Source: an uncultured Lachnospiraceae bacterium (GTDB lineage: Bacteria > Bacillota > Clostridia > Lachnospirales > Lachnospiraceae). Taken from it: a stretch of DNA of 64,000 nucleotides. The stretch lies in the NCBI GenBank assembly GCA_947632555.1, contig CANRPU010000007.1, forward strand, positions 1 to 64,000, given 5' to 3'. Position 1 is the stretch's first letter. Each line of letters begins with the position of its first letter. The notes beneath the pieces are model-generated. The model had not been told where the DNA came from. It ran no database searches and was given only the letters and a program-made list of their open reading frames with translations. Positions 37,018 through 46,059 of this stretch are shown here, piece after piece. Made by a program: the position numbers and the translations under genes.

Positions 37018-39222
37018 ATGAGAAAAACGATCACCATACTTGCAATGCTGCTGTTCATGACAGGCTGTGGGAAAGAACAGGCGATAACGCCTCCTGATAC
37101 CGGGCCGGATACGGAAGAACCCGTTCAAAGTGTATTACATTGGGACGTATCACACTTTCCTATGGCGGAGCGGTATGAAATGGCCACAATAAGTGACGGA
37201 AAAATATACGCCTGCCGGTACGGTGAAGACGGACTGATCGTATCGGTTTTTAAAACCGATGACGTTGAGCAGGAGGATTCCTTTACCATTCCGGGCGTGA
37301 CAGAGGTAAAGAGCATTTCCGTAGATTCCGAAAAACGGATCTGCCTGTTCTGCGGTTCCGATACAGGAGATAATTTCTGGAGGATAAGTCCGGACGGCAG
37401 TATGACATCTGTAAAAGATGTCCAAGTAGAAAATCTGGGTTCTCACCCCGTACTGAAAAACGTGTACGCGGACAGTAACGGACTGTATTATTTTTGGTAT
37501 GAAATGTCTGTGCCCTGCGTTGAGGTATATGAGGATGGAGAAGAAGATGTTTATACAAGGCTTGACAGGATATATGTAAAGGATCAGGAGCTGAACACGA
37601 TCGTTTATGAGGAAGTTCCGGACTCTTATTCTAATTTATTGGTTGGATTCGCGTTTGATGAAGCCGGTCAGCCCATGCTTCTGGCAAAAGACAGGGAGGG
37701 GTATTATGTGCGCAGGGTAAGAACGACGGATCGAGAGAAATATGAAGCCGTCCGCGTAGAATCCCAGGAACTGGAAGAGCTGGAAAGCGGCGGATTTATG
37801 ACATTTACTGACGATGGCCTGCTTTATATCAAAAACGGTGTATTGTACCGCTATTATCTGTCAGATTCCGAAAATGAAAAACTTATGGATCTGGCGGGTG
37901 CCGGGATTTGGGAAGAAGATATTATTTATCTTGGAATAACGCAGGGTACAATTGAGATCATAGATAATTATGAGAGTTTTCAGTGGTCGGAATATACGGC
38001 GATCACAGAAGGAGAAGGAAACCGAAAACAATTAACTCTGGGTGTTATGAAACTGCAGCCCGAAATGAGAGAAGTGGTTGCCGCGTTTAACCGCTATCAG
38101 AACGAAGTGACGGTGGAGCCGGTGGCATATGTGGAAAATTATGATTATGAAAAGGGCTATGAGCGGCTGACGCTGGATATTATTCAGGGAAAGGCCCCGG
38201 ATCTGCTCAGTGTTGACGGTATAGAATATGAAAACCTGGCGAATTTGGGAGTATTTACGGATTTATACACGTTTATGGAACAGGATGCAAAGCTGAATAG
38301 GGAAAACCTGATATCCGGCGTGCTGGATGTGTATGAAACGAACGGGTGTTTATATACGATCGCGCCCGCCTTTCACATTCATACCATGTGGGGAGCCGGC
38401 AGCGTGGTAAGCGGGCAAAGAGGGATCGGTCTGGAGGAAATGATGCGGCTGCTTCGGGATAACGGCGGGGATATTAACAGTATCTATGGTTTTTACGCCG
38501 ATGAAACGCCCCTTACCACACTATGCGCGCTTAACATGGATAAGTTTATAGACTGGGATCAGAGGACCTGTGACTTTACCGGCAGCGCGTTTCGGCAGAC
38601 GCTGGATTTTGTAAAAGCGTATGAGGGAAAACCGCATGAAAGTATTTATATGGATATCCAAAATGGAGATATACTATTAACGTTCGGTCTGATCAACTCT
38701 GTGGAGGATTATTGTCTGGAATCAAAATTATATGGGGAAAAGGTGCAGTTCATCGGTTATCCCACGGAAAGCGGGACAGGGACGGCGGCCTCGTTTGTCG
38801 GGGAGGAACTGGCAATAAACGCGGGGAGCGGGCAGCAGGAGGAAGCGTGGGATTTTATTAGGTTTTATATGGAAAACGGATATAGCGGATTCGGATTCCC
38901 CTTGGAAAAAGAGCGGTTTGAAACGGTGTTGGAAGAATCGTTGCATGAAGAAACCGTTGTGGAAAACGGAGAAACGATCCCGTGCGCGAAAAGAAACTAT
39001 ACCGAGCAGAATATGATCAGTATTCAGATCTATAAATGCGAACCGGAAGACGTGGAGGCAGTCAGAGAACTGGTGAACAGCATCAGCGATAAGTTCCGGT
39101 ATGATACGGCGATACAGGAAATAATCGAAGAGGAGGCGGCCGCGTACCTGCAGGACCAGAAAAGCCAGGAAGAGGTATGCGGGATCATTCAGAACAGAGT
39201 ACAGCTGTATCTGGATGAATAA
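37018..39222 (+). CDS. Large lipoprotein: propeller-like N-terminus plus solute-binding domain
   Basis: A 734-residue lipoprotein with lipobox MTGC (C17). Residues about 30-320 contain short repeated beta-strand motifs (ISVDSEKRICLFCGSD, VYADSNGLYYFWYEM, LVGFAFDEAGQPMLLA) that suggest a beta-propeller. From about residue 335, LTLGVMKLQPEMREVVAAFN begins a domain resembling family 1 ABC solute-binding proteins, continuing with GKAPDLLSVDGIEYENLANL and TDLYTFMEQDAKLNRENLI. No permease or ATPase gene is adjacent, so it may be a sensor or an orphan binding protein. AGGGGAG precedes the ATG. A bidirectional terminator follows. Confidence 0.75.
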   Translation: MRKTITILAMLLFMTGCGKEQAITPPDTGPDTEEPVQSVLHWDVSHFPMAERYEMATISDGKIYACRYGEDGLIVSVFKTDDVEQEDSFTIPGVTEVKSISVDSEKRICLFCGSDTGDNFWRISPDGSMTSVKDVQVENLGSHPVLKNVYADSNGLYYFWYEMSVPCVEVYEDGEEDVYTRLDRIYVKDQELNTIVYEEVPDSYSNLLVGFAFDEAGQPMLLAKDREGYYVRRVRTTDREKYEAVRVESQELEELESGGFMTFTDDGLLYIKNGVLYRYYLSDSENEKLMDLAGAGIWEEDIIYLGITQGTIEIIDNYESFQWSEYTAITEGEGNRKQLTLGVMKLQPEMREVVAAFNRYQNEVTVEPVAYVENYDYEKGYERLTLDIIQGKAPDLLSVDGIEYENLANLGVFTDLYTFMEQDAKLNRENLISGVLDVYETNGCLYTIAPAFHIHTMWGAGSVVSGQRGIGLEEMMRLLRDNGGDINSIYGFYADETPLTTLCALNMDKFIDWDQRTCDFTGSAFRQTLDFVKAYEGKPHESIYMDIQNGDILLTFGLINSVEDYCLESKLYGEKVQFIGYPTESGTGTAASFVGEELAINAGSGQQEEAWDFIRFYMENGYSGFGFPLEKERFETVLEESLHEETVVENGETIPCAKRNYTEQNMISIQIYKCEPEDVEAVRELVNSISDKFRYDTAIQEIIEEEAAAYLQDQKSQEEVCGIIQNRVQLYLDE

Positions 39223-39270
39223 GAGAAAATGAGCGGCGCCGCACAAAGCGCGGACATGCCTGTGGACAGA

Positions 39271-39314
39271 AAAACCCCTCATGTGGGAAATTCCCGTATG
39301 AGGGGCTGTTTTTC
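39271..39314. terminator. Bidirectional terminator
   Basis: CCCCTCAT (39275-39282) pairs with ATGAGGGG (39298-39305) around an inner GGGAA/TTCCC stem. A runs flank it on the left and T runs on the right, so it can end both the lipoprotein gene and the convergent aquaporin gene. Confidence 0.85.
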
Positions 39315-39320
39315 GGATAG

Positions 39321-40007
39321 TTACTTTTCCAGTACTTTATAAACCGCGGCGGCTAAAGCGGCGCCGATAAGCGGGCCTACGATAAATACCCACAGGCAGG
39401 CGATGGGAGCGGTATTTCCTCCGATAGCTGCCACAAGAGCGGGACCGAAACTTCTGGCCGGATTGACGGAGGTTCCCGTAAGGCCGATGCCCAGAATGTG
39501 CACAAGTGTCAGGGTAAGACCTATCACAAGTCCGGCAAAGGAACCGTGAGCGGCTTTTTTGGACGTTACGCCCAGGATCGTCAGCACAAAGATGAAAGTG
39601 AGCACGATCTCGGTCAAAAGTCCGGCGCCGGCGCTTCCGTTTACACCGGCAAGGCCGTTGGAGCCAAAGCCGCCGGTCATGTCAGTGACGTTTCCCAGCT
39701 GAAAAACCGCTGCCAGTACGCCGGATCCGGTCAGAGCGCCGAGGCACTGGGCAATCACATAGCCCGCGAAATCTTTAACGGTCATTCCTCCGCTGATAAG
39801 GACTCCCAGCGAAACGGCCGGATTGATATGGCAGCCGGAAATGTTTCCGATGCTGTACGCCATTCCTACGATCACAAGGCCGAAAGCCAGGGCGGTCAGA
39901 AGATAGCCGCTTCCTGCCGCCGCGTCGCAGCCTACCAGCATGGCCGTTCCGCAGCCCATGATCACAAGAACCGCTGTTCCGATAAATTCTGCAATGTATT
40001 TTTTCAT
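39321..40007 (-). CDS. Aquaporin Z-type water channel
   Basis: A 228-residue MIP-family channel with six membrane helices and both pore-lining NPA boxes: GCHINPAVSLG and TSVNPARSFGPAL. The selectivity-filter residues favour a water channel: a His in LTLVHILGIG and Thr then Arg in GTSVNPAR, as in AqpZ, rather than the glycerol-channel pattern. AAGGAGG precedes the start. It runs head-on to replication, and the next minus-strand gene lies upstream of it by 33 bases. Confidence 0.9.
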   Translation of the reverse strand: MKKYIAEFIGTAVLVIMGCGTAMLVGCDAAAGSGYLLTALAFGLVIVGMAYSIGNISGCHINPAVSLGVLISGGMTVKDFAGYVIAQCLGALTGSGVLAAVFQLGNVTDMTGGFGSNGLAGVNGSAGAGLLTEIVLTFIFVLTILGVTSKKAAHGSFAGLVIGLTLTLVHILGIGLTGTSVNPARSFGPALVAAIGGNTAPIACLWVFIVGPLIGAALAAAVYKVLEK

Positions 40008-40040
40008 CGCAACCTCCTTATAATAAAATATTTTATTGGG

Positions 40041-40823
40041 TTATGATTCAAACAGGGACGAAAGCACGGAAATGGTACGCGTGATCTCGGCCACGGACTG
40101 TTCGATGTCGCTGTAAATAACGGCGGACTGAGAGGAAAGATCCTGCATGCTCTTGGCCACAACAGAAAATCCCACCCCGGCTTCTCCGCTTCTGGCGGCT
40201 TCGATGCTGGCGTTCAGAGAAAGCATTTTCTGTTTGTTGGCGATGGACTTAAGCTGCCCGGTGTTGCCGTTGATCTTCTGTATGGTTTCGGTAGAATGCT
40301 GGATTTCCTCTTTCAGGGTTTCCAGACTGCTGGTATTGAGATACTTGAAATATTCCAGGTTTACGAGCTGGTTGACAATGGTGCCCAGCAGGGAGGCCGC
40401 GGCCCGGATCCGTTTTTCCGTACTGACCGGGACCTTTCGCAGAGCGTTTATGTAATCATCAGGTTTGATGCCCAGTTCCTCCGCCGTTTTGCGGAAAGCC
40501 TCCTCATCGGGCGGATTGGGGAGGACCTGGCCGCCGATGATAGCGCCCACCTTTTCTTCTCCTACCAGAATATCAATGGAAAAATCCATCAGGCCGGCGT
40601 GGCAGAAATAAGTACCGGTGCATTCATTATCGCATTTTACGCAGCGGCGGTTGCCTTCCGCGGAGCCGCGGGTATATTTCATACAGAAGTCGGTAAAATT
40701 ACTGCCTTCCGTCAGGTATTCCCCATGTGTGCCCACGGCGATGGCGGCAAGACCGGTGGCATCGGAAAACGCGTCCTGTATCTGCTGCAGCTTTGACAGA
40801 TCCATAAAATCTTTCAGTTCCAT
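40041..40823 (-). CDS. PocR-domain protein with a short chemoreceptor signalling tip
   Basis: A 260-residue soluble protein. Residues 1-145 match the PocR ligand-binding domain: FSDATGLAAIAVGTHGEYLT, a cysteine set in RRCVKCDNECTGTYFCHAGL, and AIIGGQVLPNPPDEEAF. The C-terminal third is a short piece of an MCP signalling domain, with the conserved SLNASIEAARSGEAGVGFSV and VAKSMQDLSSQS. It lacks membrane segments, a HAMP domain and most of the long MCP coiled coil. The family may sense small hydrocarbon-derived ligands; the downstream target is unknown. Confidence 0.85.
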   Translation of the reverse strand: MELKDFMDLSKLQQIQDAFSDATGLAAIAVGTHGEYLTEGSNFTDFCMKYTRGSAEGNRRCVKCDNECTGTYFCHAGLMDFSIDILVGEEKVGAIIGGQVLPNPPDEEAFRKTAEELGIKPDDYINALRKVPVSTEKRIRAAASLLGTIVNQLVNLEYFKYLNTSSLETLKEEIQHSTETIQKINGNTGQLKSIANKQKMLSLNASIEAARSGEAGVGFSVVAKSMQDLSSQSAVIYSDIEQSVAEITRTISVLSSLFES

Positions 40824-40959
40824 ATAGAAAACTCCCCCTTTTCTTAATATAATATATTATAATATAAATCAGTGAAATGTACAATCAAACAAATAGAAAC
40901 AACCATAAAAAATAAAAAAGCGCCCGGGAACGAAGAGAAGCGCGGAAAAGAGGATTACC

Positions 40960-41340
40960 ATGGAAAAAAGGATTCTGGCGTACAGGAAGTTTATGGATGA
41001 AATGATCCGGCGGTTAAAAGAGGTTCCCTGTGATCAGGAAGAACTGGAAAACAGGAAAAAAGAGCATCTGACGCAAGTGTCTTTTTTTCAGCATGAACGG
41101 CTTGTGCACCTGATCGTTACCGTAACATTTGGGATTTTGGAAATGCTCGCGCTTTTTTTGGCGCAGCTCTGTCCGGGGCCGGCGGTCTTTCTTCTGGTGG
41201 CTGTGATACTAGTACTATTGATCCCTTATATCAGACACTACTATATATTGGAAAATGAAGTTCAGAAAATGTACCGGCAGTATGATGAACTGTGCGGAAT
41301 GCAGAAAAATACGGCGTTTTTTAACGTAAACCGCACTTGA
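40960..41340 (+). CDS. Small two-helix membrane protein, unknown function
   Basis: A 126-residue protein with a soluble helical N-terminus rich in Lys and Glu (residues 1-45), two adjacent hydrophobic helices (LIVTVTFGILEMLALFLAQL and AVFLLVAVILVLLIPYI) and a charged C-terminal tail. I do not recognise it. It stands 36 bases after an AT-rich palindrome (40848-40861) in the gap with the minus-strand PocR gene. The promoter of the next gene overlaps its stop. Confidence 0.6.
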   Translation: MEKRILAYRKFMDEMIRRLKEVPCDQEELENRKKEHLTQVSFFQHERLVHLIVTVTFGILEMLALFLAQLCPGPAVFLLVAVILVLLIPYIRHYYILENEVQKMYRQYDELCGMQKNTAFFNVNRT

Positions 41341-41364
41341 TAAACGGACGGAAAGTGGTACAAT
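41337..41364 (+). promoter_or_regulatory. Promoter of the surface-protein gene
   Basis: TTGATA (41337-41342) and TACAAT (41359-41364) are 16 bases apart. The -35 overlaps the upstream stop codon. The start codon follows about 38 bases later. Confidence 0.55.
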
Positions 41365-41402
41365 GGACTACAAGAGGAAGTCTGCGAAAGGGGTGTGCGT
41401 AA

Positions 41403-44400
41403 GTGAGCAGGTTAAAGGAACGTCTGATAGCGTACGCGCTGGTATTTTGCACACTTGCGACAGCCATAGGTTCGGTGGTTACGCTGCCGGTGCGGGCGGA
41501 AGAAGCCATAGGGGAGGGCACCATCGGATTAACGGGATATACCATAGAAATTAAAAACAGCGCCGGAAGCTGGGAACCGCTTACTGACAGCCACACGGTC
41601 AGAAACGGCGATGAGTTGAGAATAGCCTTTAACTGGGAACTGGCCAACGGAGATACCTCCGCCGACCTGGTGGCGGATATTACGCCTCTGGCAGGCATCC
41701 TGCTGGGTGATAGTTCTCACAGGGCGCTGCCGGATGTAAACAACGGAAACCAAATAATCGGCGAATACTGGGTGGAGAACAATAAACTGCATATCCGCCT
41801 GACTGACGAGAACTATATCCAGCATACCGGAGAAAGGAAAGGCGGCGCCACGATCACCGGCACCGTTAAAGTGGAAGACGCGAAAGACGGGCAGAAGGTG
41901 ACTGTTCAGATAGGAAGTACTTCTGTCAGCCCGAACTTTACCACGGGTGAGCCTGTCAGCGGAGCATCTGTCCAGAAATGGGCGATGGGAAGCCTCGAAG
42001 CCGTGGACGGGGGGGCATACCGGCAGAAATACGGACTGAAGATAGAAACCTGGTGGAACAGCGGAGAGATCAGGGAGATATCGGTTGATGATATTCTGGG
42101 CGAGGGCCTGGAAAATATGTCCGAGTTCACGGTGGAAAGCAGCGGGAGCGGGCTTTTCCAGGCGGGAGAAAGCTATACGCTGGAGGAGATCAATCAAATA
42201 CTGCGGGGACAGAGCATGGGATCTCTTTCGGGGCAGGAATCGGTAACCTTTTCCTATACCGCGGATGTAAAAGCGGGCTATGAATCGGGAGCGCTGGAAA
42301 TTACGCCGGGAGATGCTTATAAAAATACAGCGACGCTGCGGTATACTAACAATAAGGACGAAGAGAAGACGGAATCTTCCTCCGCGGTGGTGGCCGGCAG
42401 CCAGCCTTCCATAGACAAGAGCGACGGGATTCTTTCCGGGGATGGAAAGACGATCACCTGGACCATAACCATTTATTTAAACGGGACAAAATGGGAGGAT
42501 ATTACCTCCATAACGGATATCCCGGGCGCGGGCCTGGAAAAAGCGGACACGGAGCAGACCCTGGATAAGAGTCTGTTTACGGAAATGCCGCCCGGTTCCG
42601 GTATTTATACGTATACTTATACCACAACGATTACCGATGCCTGCTTAAACAGTACCGGGCAGAGCCAGATTTCCAACAAGGTGCAAATGCAGACGCGAAA
42701 CGGCGGGGAATTTTCCGATACCGGTTATTATACCCTGCAGGGGAAGGACTGGATCACCAAGAAATTTACCGAGCTTACCCGGGATGGCGAGGGAAATGCT
42801 CTGTTGAACTGGCAGGTGACGCTGGATATTCCGGCGGACGCGAAAAATATTGTTTTGACCGACTGGGTGGATGAGAGCGCCGGTATGGGAAAGCATGAGC
42901 TGTACGGCGATCTCTATCTGTCAGTGGATGGGAGCCGGCGGCTTGCCGTATCCGGCGTTTCCAGGGAGAATTACCATGGACTGAGCGGAAAGGTGGAGGA
43001 CGAAGAAAGAGTTCTGCGTGTGGATTGGGAAGGACTTCATCTGCAGGATTCCCTGGCCGGGAAAACGGTAGAAATCTATTACACCACAAAAGTAACGGAC
43101 AGCTCTCTGAGCGGACACCGGTTTATCAATTACGCCCAGGTGAATTATCAGGATGCTGTGGGAAAAAAGACTTCTCACGAGGTACCGGCGGAATGGGAGA
43201 GCAAATCCGCGCTTTCCAAAGCAGGAGTGCCGGTGGAAGGGGCCAACGCCATCCGATATACGCTGAAGCTGGATCTGACAAAGCTGGATCTGCCGGACGA
43301 GAGCGGATTGGGGCCTGGGGACAAGATCGTCCTGATGGATAAGCTTCCGGATGGGCTCACGTTGGATAAAACGGCGGAAATCCGGCTGAAAGCGATGTAT
43401 GTGGAAGGCGGCTGGGAATCGGAGTTTCATTCATGGGATATGCCGGCTGACATGACAGCGCTTCCCGGTCCCAGCGTGGATTACGCGCTGCAGGATGAGG
43501 AGCGGACGATCGTTTTCACCATACCGGTAACCGAAGATATCCTGAAACTGGCTAAGCTTCCGGAGAAGTTTCCCAACCGCGTACCCTGCCTTTTTGTGGA
43601 GTATACGCTGAAAGTATCGGATGAGGCGGCATTTGTACGGGAAGAGAAATTTGTGAATCAGGCTTCCGGTACCTTCAGAGGAAGTTCTATAGGAGAGGCG
43701 CAGACGGTTACTACCCTGACGCCCCAGCCCGTTGTGAGCAAGACAGCGAAATATGATGATACCACAGCGCCCTACGCGGAATATACGGTGGATGTTAATC
43801 CCAGGGCGATAAAATTCTTCGGCGGGGACTGGCTGGAGGGCAAAGATGTACTGGGCAGCGCCCTGTCCTATGATCTGACTTCCATAAAGGTAGTGGAGGT
43901 ACAGGAAGGCGGAAACGAGAAGGAGCTGACGGCGGGAACGGACTATAAGTACGCCTACAGTCTGAAGGAAAATTCCCTGACCTTTAAGCTGCCGGACGGA
44001 AAACACTTAAAAATAACCTACAGAGCGATGGTTTCCGGCGGAAACAACGGAAAATTAAATGAAGAAAATTCAGGAAATACTTTCAGTATAAGCGGGCACA
44101 GCGCCGATGTGCTGGAAAGCAGTAGCCAGATCGGGACCGCGGTGATCAAACCCAGCGCGTGGGCGGTAGGAGATACGGTAAATATACAGATTTTTAAATA
44201 TCAGGACGAGAACGGCTTCATGGAGCCTCTTTCCGGAGCGAAGTTCCATATTGTGGAGGTAATGGAATCCGGCGGCGGATTTGTGGAAAAAGAAGGAAGT
44301 TTCTGGGATGCCGTTACCGGAAGTGCCGGAACGGTGAACGTGCCCGGTGAGGATCCGGTCAAGCTGGTGCGCGGGCAGGTCTATAAGCTGACGGAAACGG

Positions 44401-46001
44401 AAGCGCCCGCGGGATATGTCAAAAGTGCGGAAGCCATATATTTTGTGATCCCGGATGAAAGCACGGATACGGAAGCCATGGAGGCGAAGGGCGTGAAGGC
44501 GTATGCCGCTGCCGCCACCATCTATTTCCAAAATTCCCCTTCCGGACCGGCTCCCAAACCGGCCGATACAGGGCGGCTGACGATCCAGAAAACGGTGAGC
44601 GGAGGTATTTCCTGGGATAAAGTAAAAGAAGATATTTCCTTTGTGGTTTCCTATAAAGGAGCGGAAGAGAGCGCGTTCAGAGAATACCGGACGATCCCCG
44701 GCACGGCGTTGACCGCTGGAGGAAGCGGCGTCTATCAATATACGCTGGAGGAATTGGCGGAGGGAGAATATCAGGTACAGGAAATCGCCTCCGGAAAGCT
44801 GACCGACAACGGAAAAGAATATGTTCTGGAAACGGTAACGTATCAGATAGACGGACGGAGCGGAGGCGCCGTTACCGAGCTGAAGACGGTTTCTGATATT
44901 CCGCTGGAAAAGGACGGCAGCGCGGTAGTGAGATTTATCAATGCCTATAAACGGGATACCGGTTCCCTGACGCTGACGAAAACCGTGAGCGGACTGAGCG
45001 CGGCGGAACTGGAAGCCGCGATCAGGAGCGGGAAGATCAAATTTGTTCTGGAAAATGTGGAAACGAAAGAGAAATATTCCCATACTCTCGCGGAATTTTC
45101 ACAGCGGGACGGAAAATATGTCTGGGAGATCAGCGGTCTGCCCACCGGCACCTATACCATTACGGAATCGGATTATGATATGGCGGATTACCAGACCGGA
45201 ATCACTTATTCCGTGACGGGAAAAGGCTCCGGAACCGGCGCGGAAGCGTCCGTGGCGGTAACGGGAAGCGCCGCGGCGCAGGTGGAGTTTACGGATACTT
45301 ATACCAGTACCAGAGGCAGCCTTGTCATCAGGAAACAGGTGAACGGAAAAGACCTGAATGACCATATGATCGGCTGGGAACTGGTGAAGGATACGCTTTC
45401 TTTTGTGATTACCGATGAAGCAGGAACCGCGGTACGGACGGTTTCGCCTTCCGTCGACGCGTTCACGGACGATGACGGTGACGGTATTTATTCCTATACC
45501 GTTACCGGGCTGGATGCGGGAAAAACTTATATCGTAACGGAAACTGCCGGAAAACCGGAGGGTTATACCGAGTGCGTCGTTACTTACAGTATGCTCTGCG
45601 CGACCGGTTCTGGCGGTGGAAGCGGCAGTGCCGTGAGCGTACAGATAAGCAGCAGCCGGGGGGCGGTGGTTACGTTTACCAATACCTACGAAAAGGAGAG
45701 GCAGCCGAACGGTTCTATGCCTTCTCCGCCGGCGCCGGCGCCGCAGCCGTCAGCATCCCCGCAGCCGTCACCCGTACCGAAAGCCGCGCCGGTCATACAG
45801 CTGCAGGTAAGTCCGCTGCCGTCATCCGAACCGCAGAAGGAGAACGGGGACGTACTTTCCGCGGACAGGGCCAGGGCGCCCCAAACAGGGGACTATTTCA
45901 GCCTGTGGGTGACCTTGTTCTGCCTCAGCCTGGGTTCCCTGATGGGGTATCTGGGCCTGCTGAACAGAAAAAAACGCGGGTCCGGTGAACAGGCTCATTG
46001 A
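41403..46001 (+). CDS. Cna_B/SpaA-type surface protein with sortase-like sorting signal
   Basis: A 1,532-residue secreted surface protein, started at GTG behind AAAGGGG. Residues 1-37 are a signal peptide (LIAYALVFCTLATAIGSVV). About 40-915 are large beta-rich adhesin-like domains. From about 919 four Cna_B/SpaA-like modules follow (about 919-1050, 1056-1185, 1186-1300, 1302-1428), each ending in motifs such as VRFINAYK, VEFTDTYT or VTFTNTY; such modules often carry internal isopeptide bonds. A Pro/Ser-rich spacer (about 1430-1485) precedes RAPQTGDYF, a variant LPXTG signal, then a hydrophobic helix and basic tail (NRKKRG). This should be linked to the cell wall by a sortase. No sortase gene is in the window. 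Confidence 0.88.
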   Translation: MSRLKERLIAYALVFCTLATAIGSVVTLPVRAEEAIGEGTIGLTGYTIEIKNSAGSWEPLTDSHTVRNGDELRIAFNWELANGDTSADLVADITPLAGILLGDSSHRALPDVNNGNQIIGEYWVENNKLHIRLTDENYIQHTGERKGGATITGTVKVEDAKDGQKVTVQIGSTSVSPNFTTGEPVSGASVQKWAMGSLEAVDGGAYRQKYGLKIETWWNSGEIREISVDDILGEGLENMSEFTVESSGSGLFQAGESYTLEEINQILRGQSMGSLSGQESVTFSYTADVKAGYESGALEITPGDAYKNTATLRYTNNKDEEKTESSSAVVAGSQPSIDKSDGILSGDGKTITWTITIYLNGTKWEDITSITDIPGAGLEKADTEQTLDKSLFTEMPPGSGIYTYTYTTTITDACLNSTGQSQISNKVQMQTRNGGEFSDTGYYTLQGKDWITKKFTELTRDGEGNALLNWQVTLDIPADAKNIVLTDWVDESAGMGKHELYGDLYLSVDGSRRLAVSGVSRENYHGLSGKVEDEERVLRVDWEGLHLQDSLAGKTVEIYYTTKVTDSSLSGHRFINYAQVNYQDAVGKKTSHEVPAEWESKSALSKAGVPVEGANAIRYTLKLDLTKLDLPDESGLGPGDKIVLMDKLPDGLTLDKTAEIRLKAMYVEGGWESEFHSWDMPADMTALPGPSVDYALQDEERTIVFTIPVTEDILKLAKLPEKFPNRVPCLFVEYTLKVSDEAAFVREEKFVNQASGTFRGSSIGEAQTVTTLTPQPVVSKTAKYDDTTAPYAEYTVDVNPRAIKFFGGDWLEGKDVLGSALSYDLTSIKVVEVQEGGNEKELTAGTDYKYAYSLKENSLTFKLPDGKHLKITYRAMVSGGNNGKLNEENSGNTFSISGHSADVLESSSQIGTAVIKPSAWAVGDTVNIQIFKYQDENGFMEPLSGAKFHIVEVMESGGGFVEKEGSFWDAVTGSAGTVNVPGEDPVKLVRGQVYKLTETEAPAGYVKSAEAIYFVIPDESTDTEAMEAKGVKAYAAAATIYFQNSPSGPAPKPADTGRLTIQKTVSGGISWDKVKEDISFVVSYKGAEESAFREYRTIPGTALTAGGSGVYQYTLEELAEGEYQVQEIASGKLTDNGKEYVLETVTYQIDGRSGGAVTELKTVSDIPLEKDGSAVVRFINAYKRDTGSLTLTKTVSGLSAAELEAAIRSGKIKFVLENVETKEKYSHTLAEFSQRDGKYVWEISGLPTGTYTITESDYDMADYQTGITYSVTGKGSGTGAEASVAVTGSAAAQVEFTDTYTSTRGSLVIRKQVNGKDLNDHMIGWELVKDTLSFVITDEAGTAVRTVSPSVDAFTDDDGDGIYSYTVTGLDAGKTYIVTETAGKPEGYTECVVTYSMLCATGSGGGSGSAVSVQISSSRGAVVTFTNTYEKERQPNGSMPSPPAPAPQPSASPQPSPVPKAAPVIQLQVSPLPSSEPQKENGDVLSADRARAPQTGDYFSLWVTLFCLSLGSLMGYLGLLNRKKRGSGEQAH

Positions 46002-46026
46002 AGAAAACGGAAAAATGTGATACACT
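45998..46026 (+). promoter_or_regulatory. Promoter of the DHH phosphoesterase gene
   Basis: TTGAAG (45998-46003) and TACACT (46021-46026) are 17 bases apart, beginning at the end of the surface-protein gene and about 35 bases before the GTG start. Confidence 0.5.
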
Positions 46027-46059
46027 GACAAAGGAACCTAATAAGAGGAGGAAATAGCG

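Noticed and set aside
40848-40861. 14-base AT palindrome in the PocR upstream gap
   Set aside because: Entirely A and T, so symmetry by chance is likely; no known site matches.
44070-45083. 337-codon minus-strand frame inside the surface-protein gene
   Set aside because: It is opposite the Cna_B modules, whose plus-strand motifs are clear; the frame has low-complexity content.
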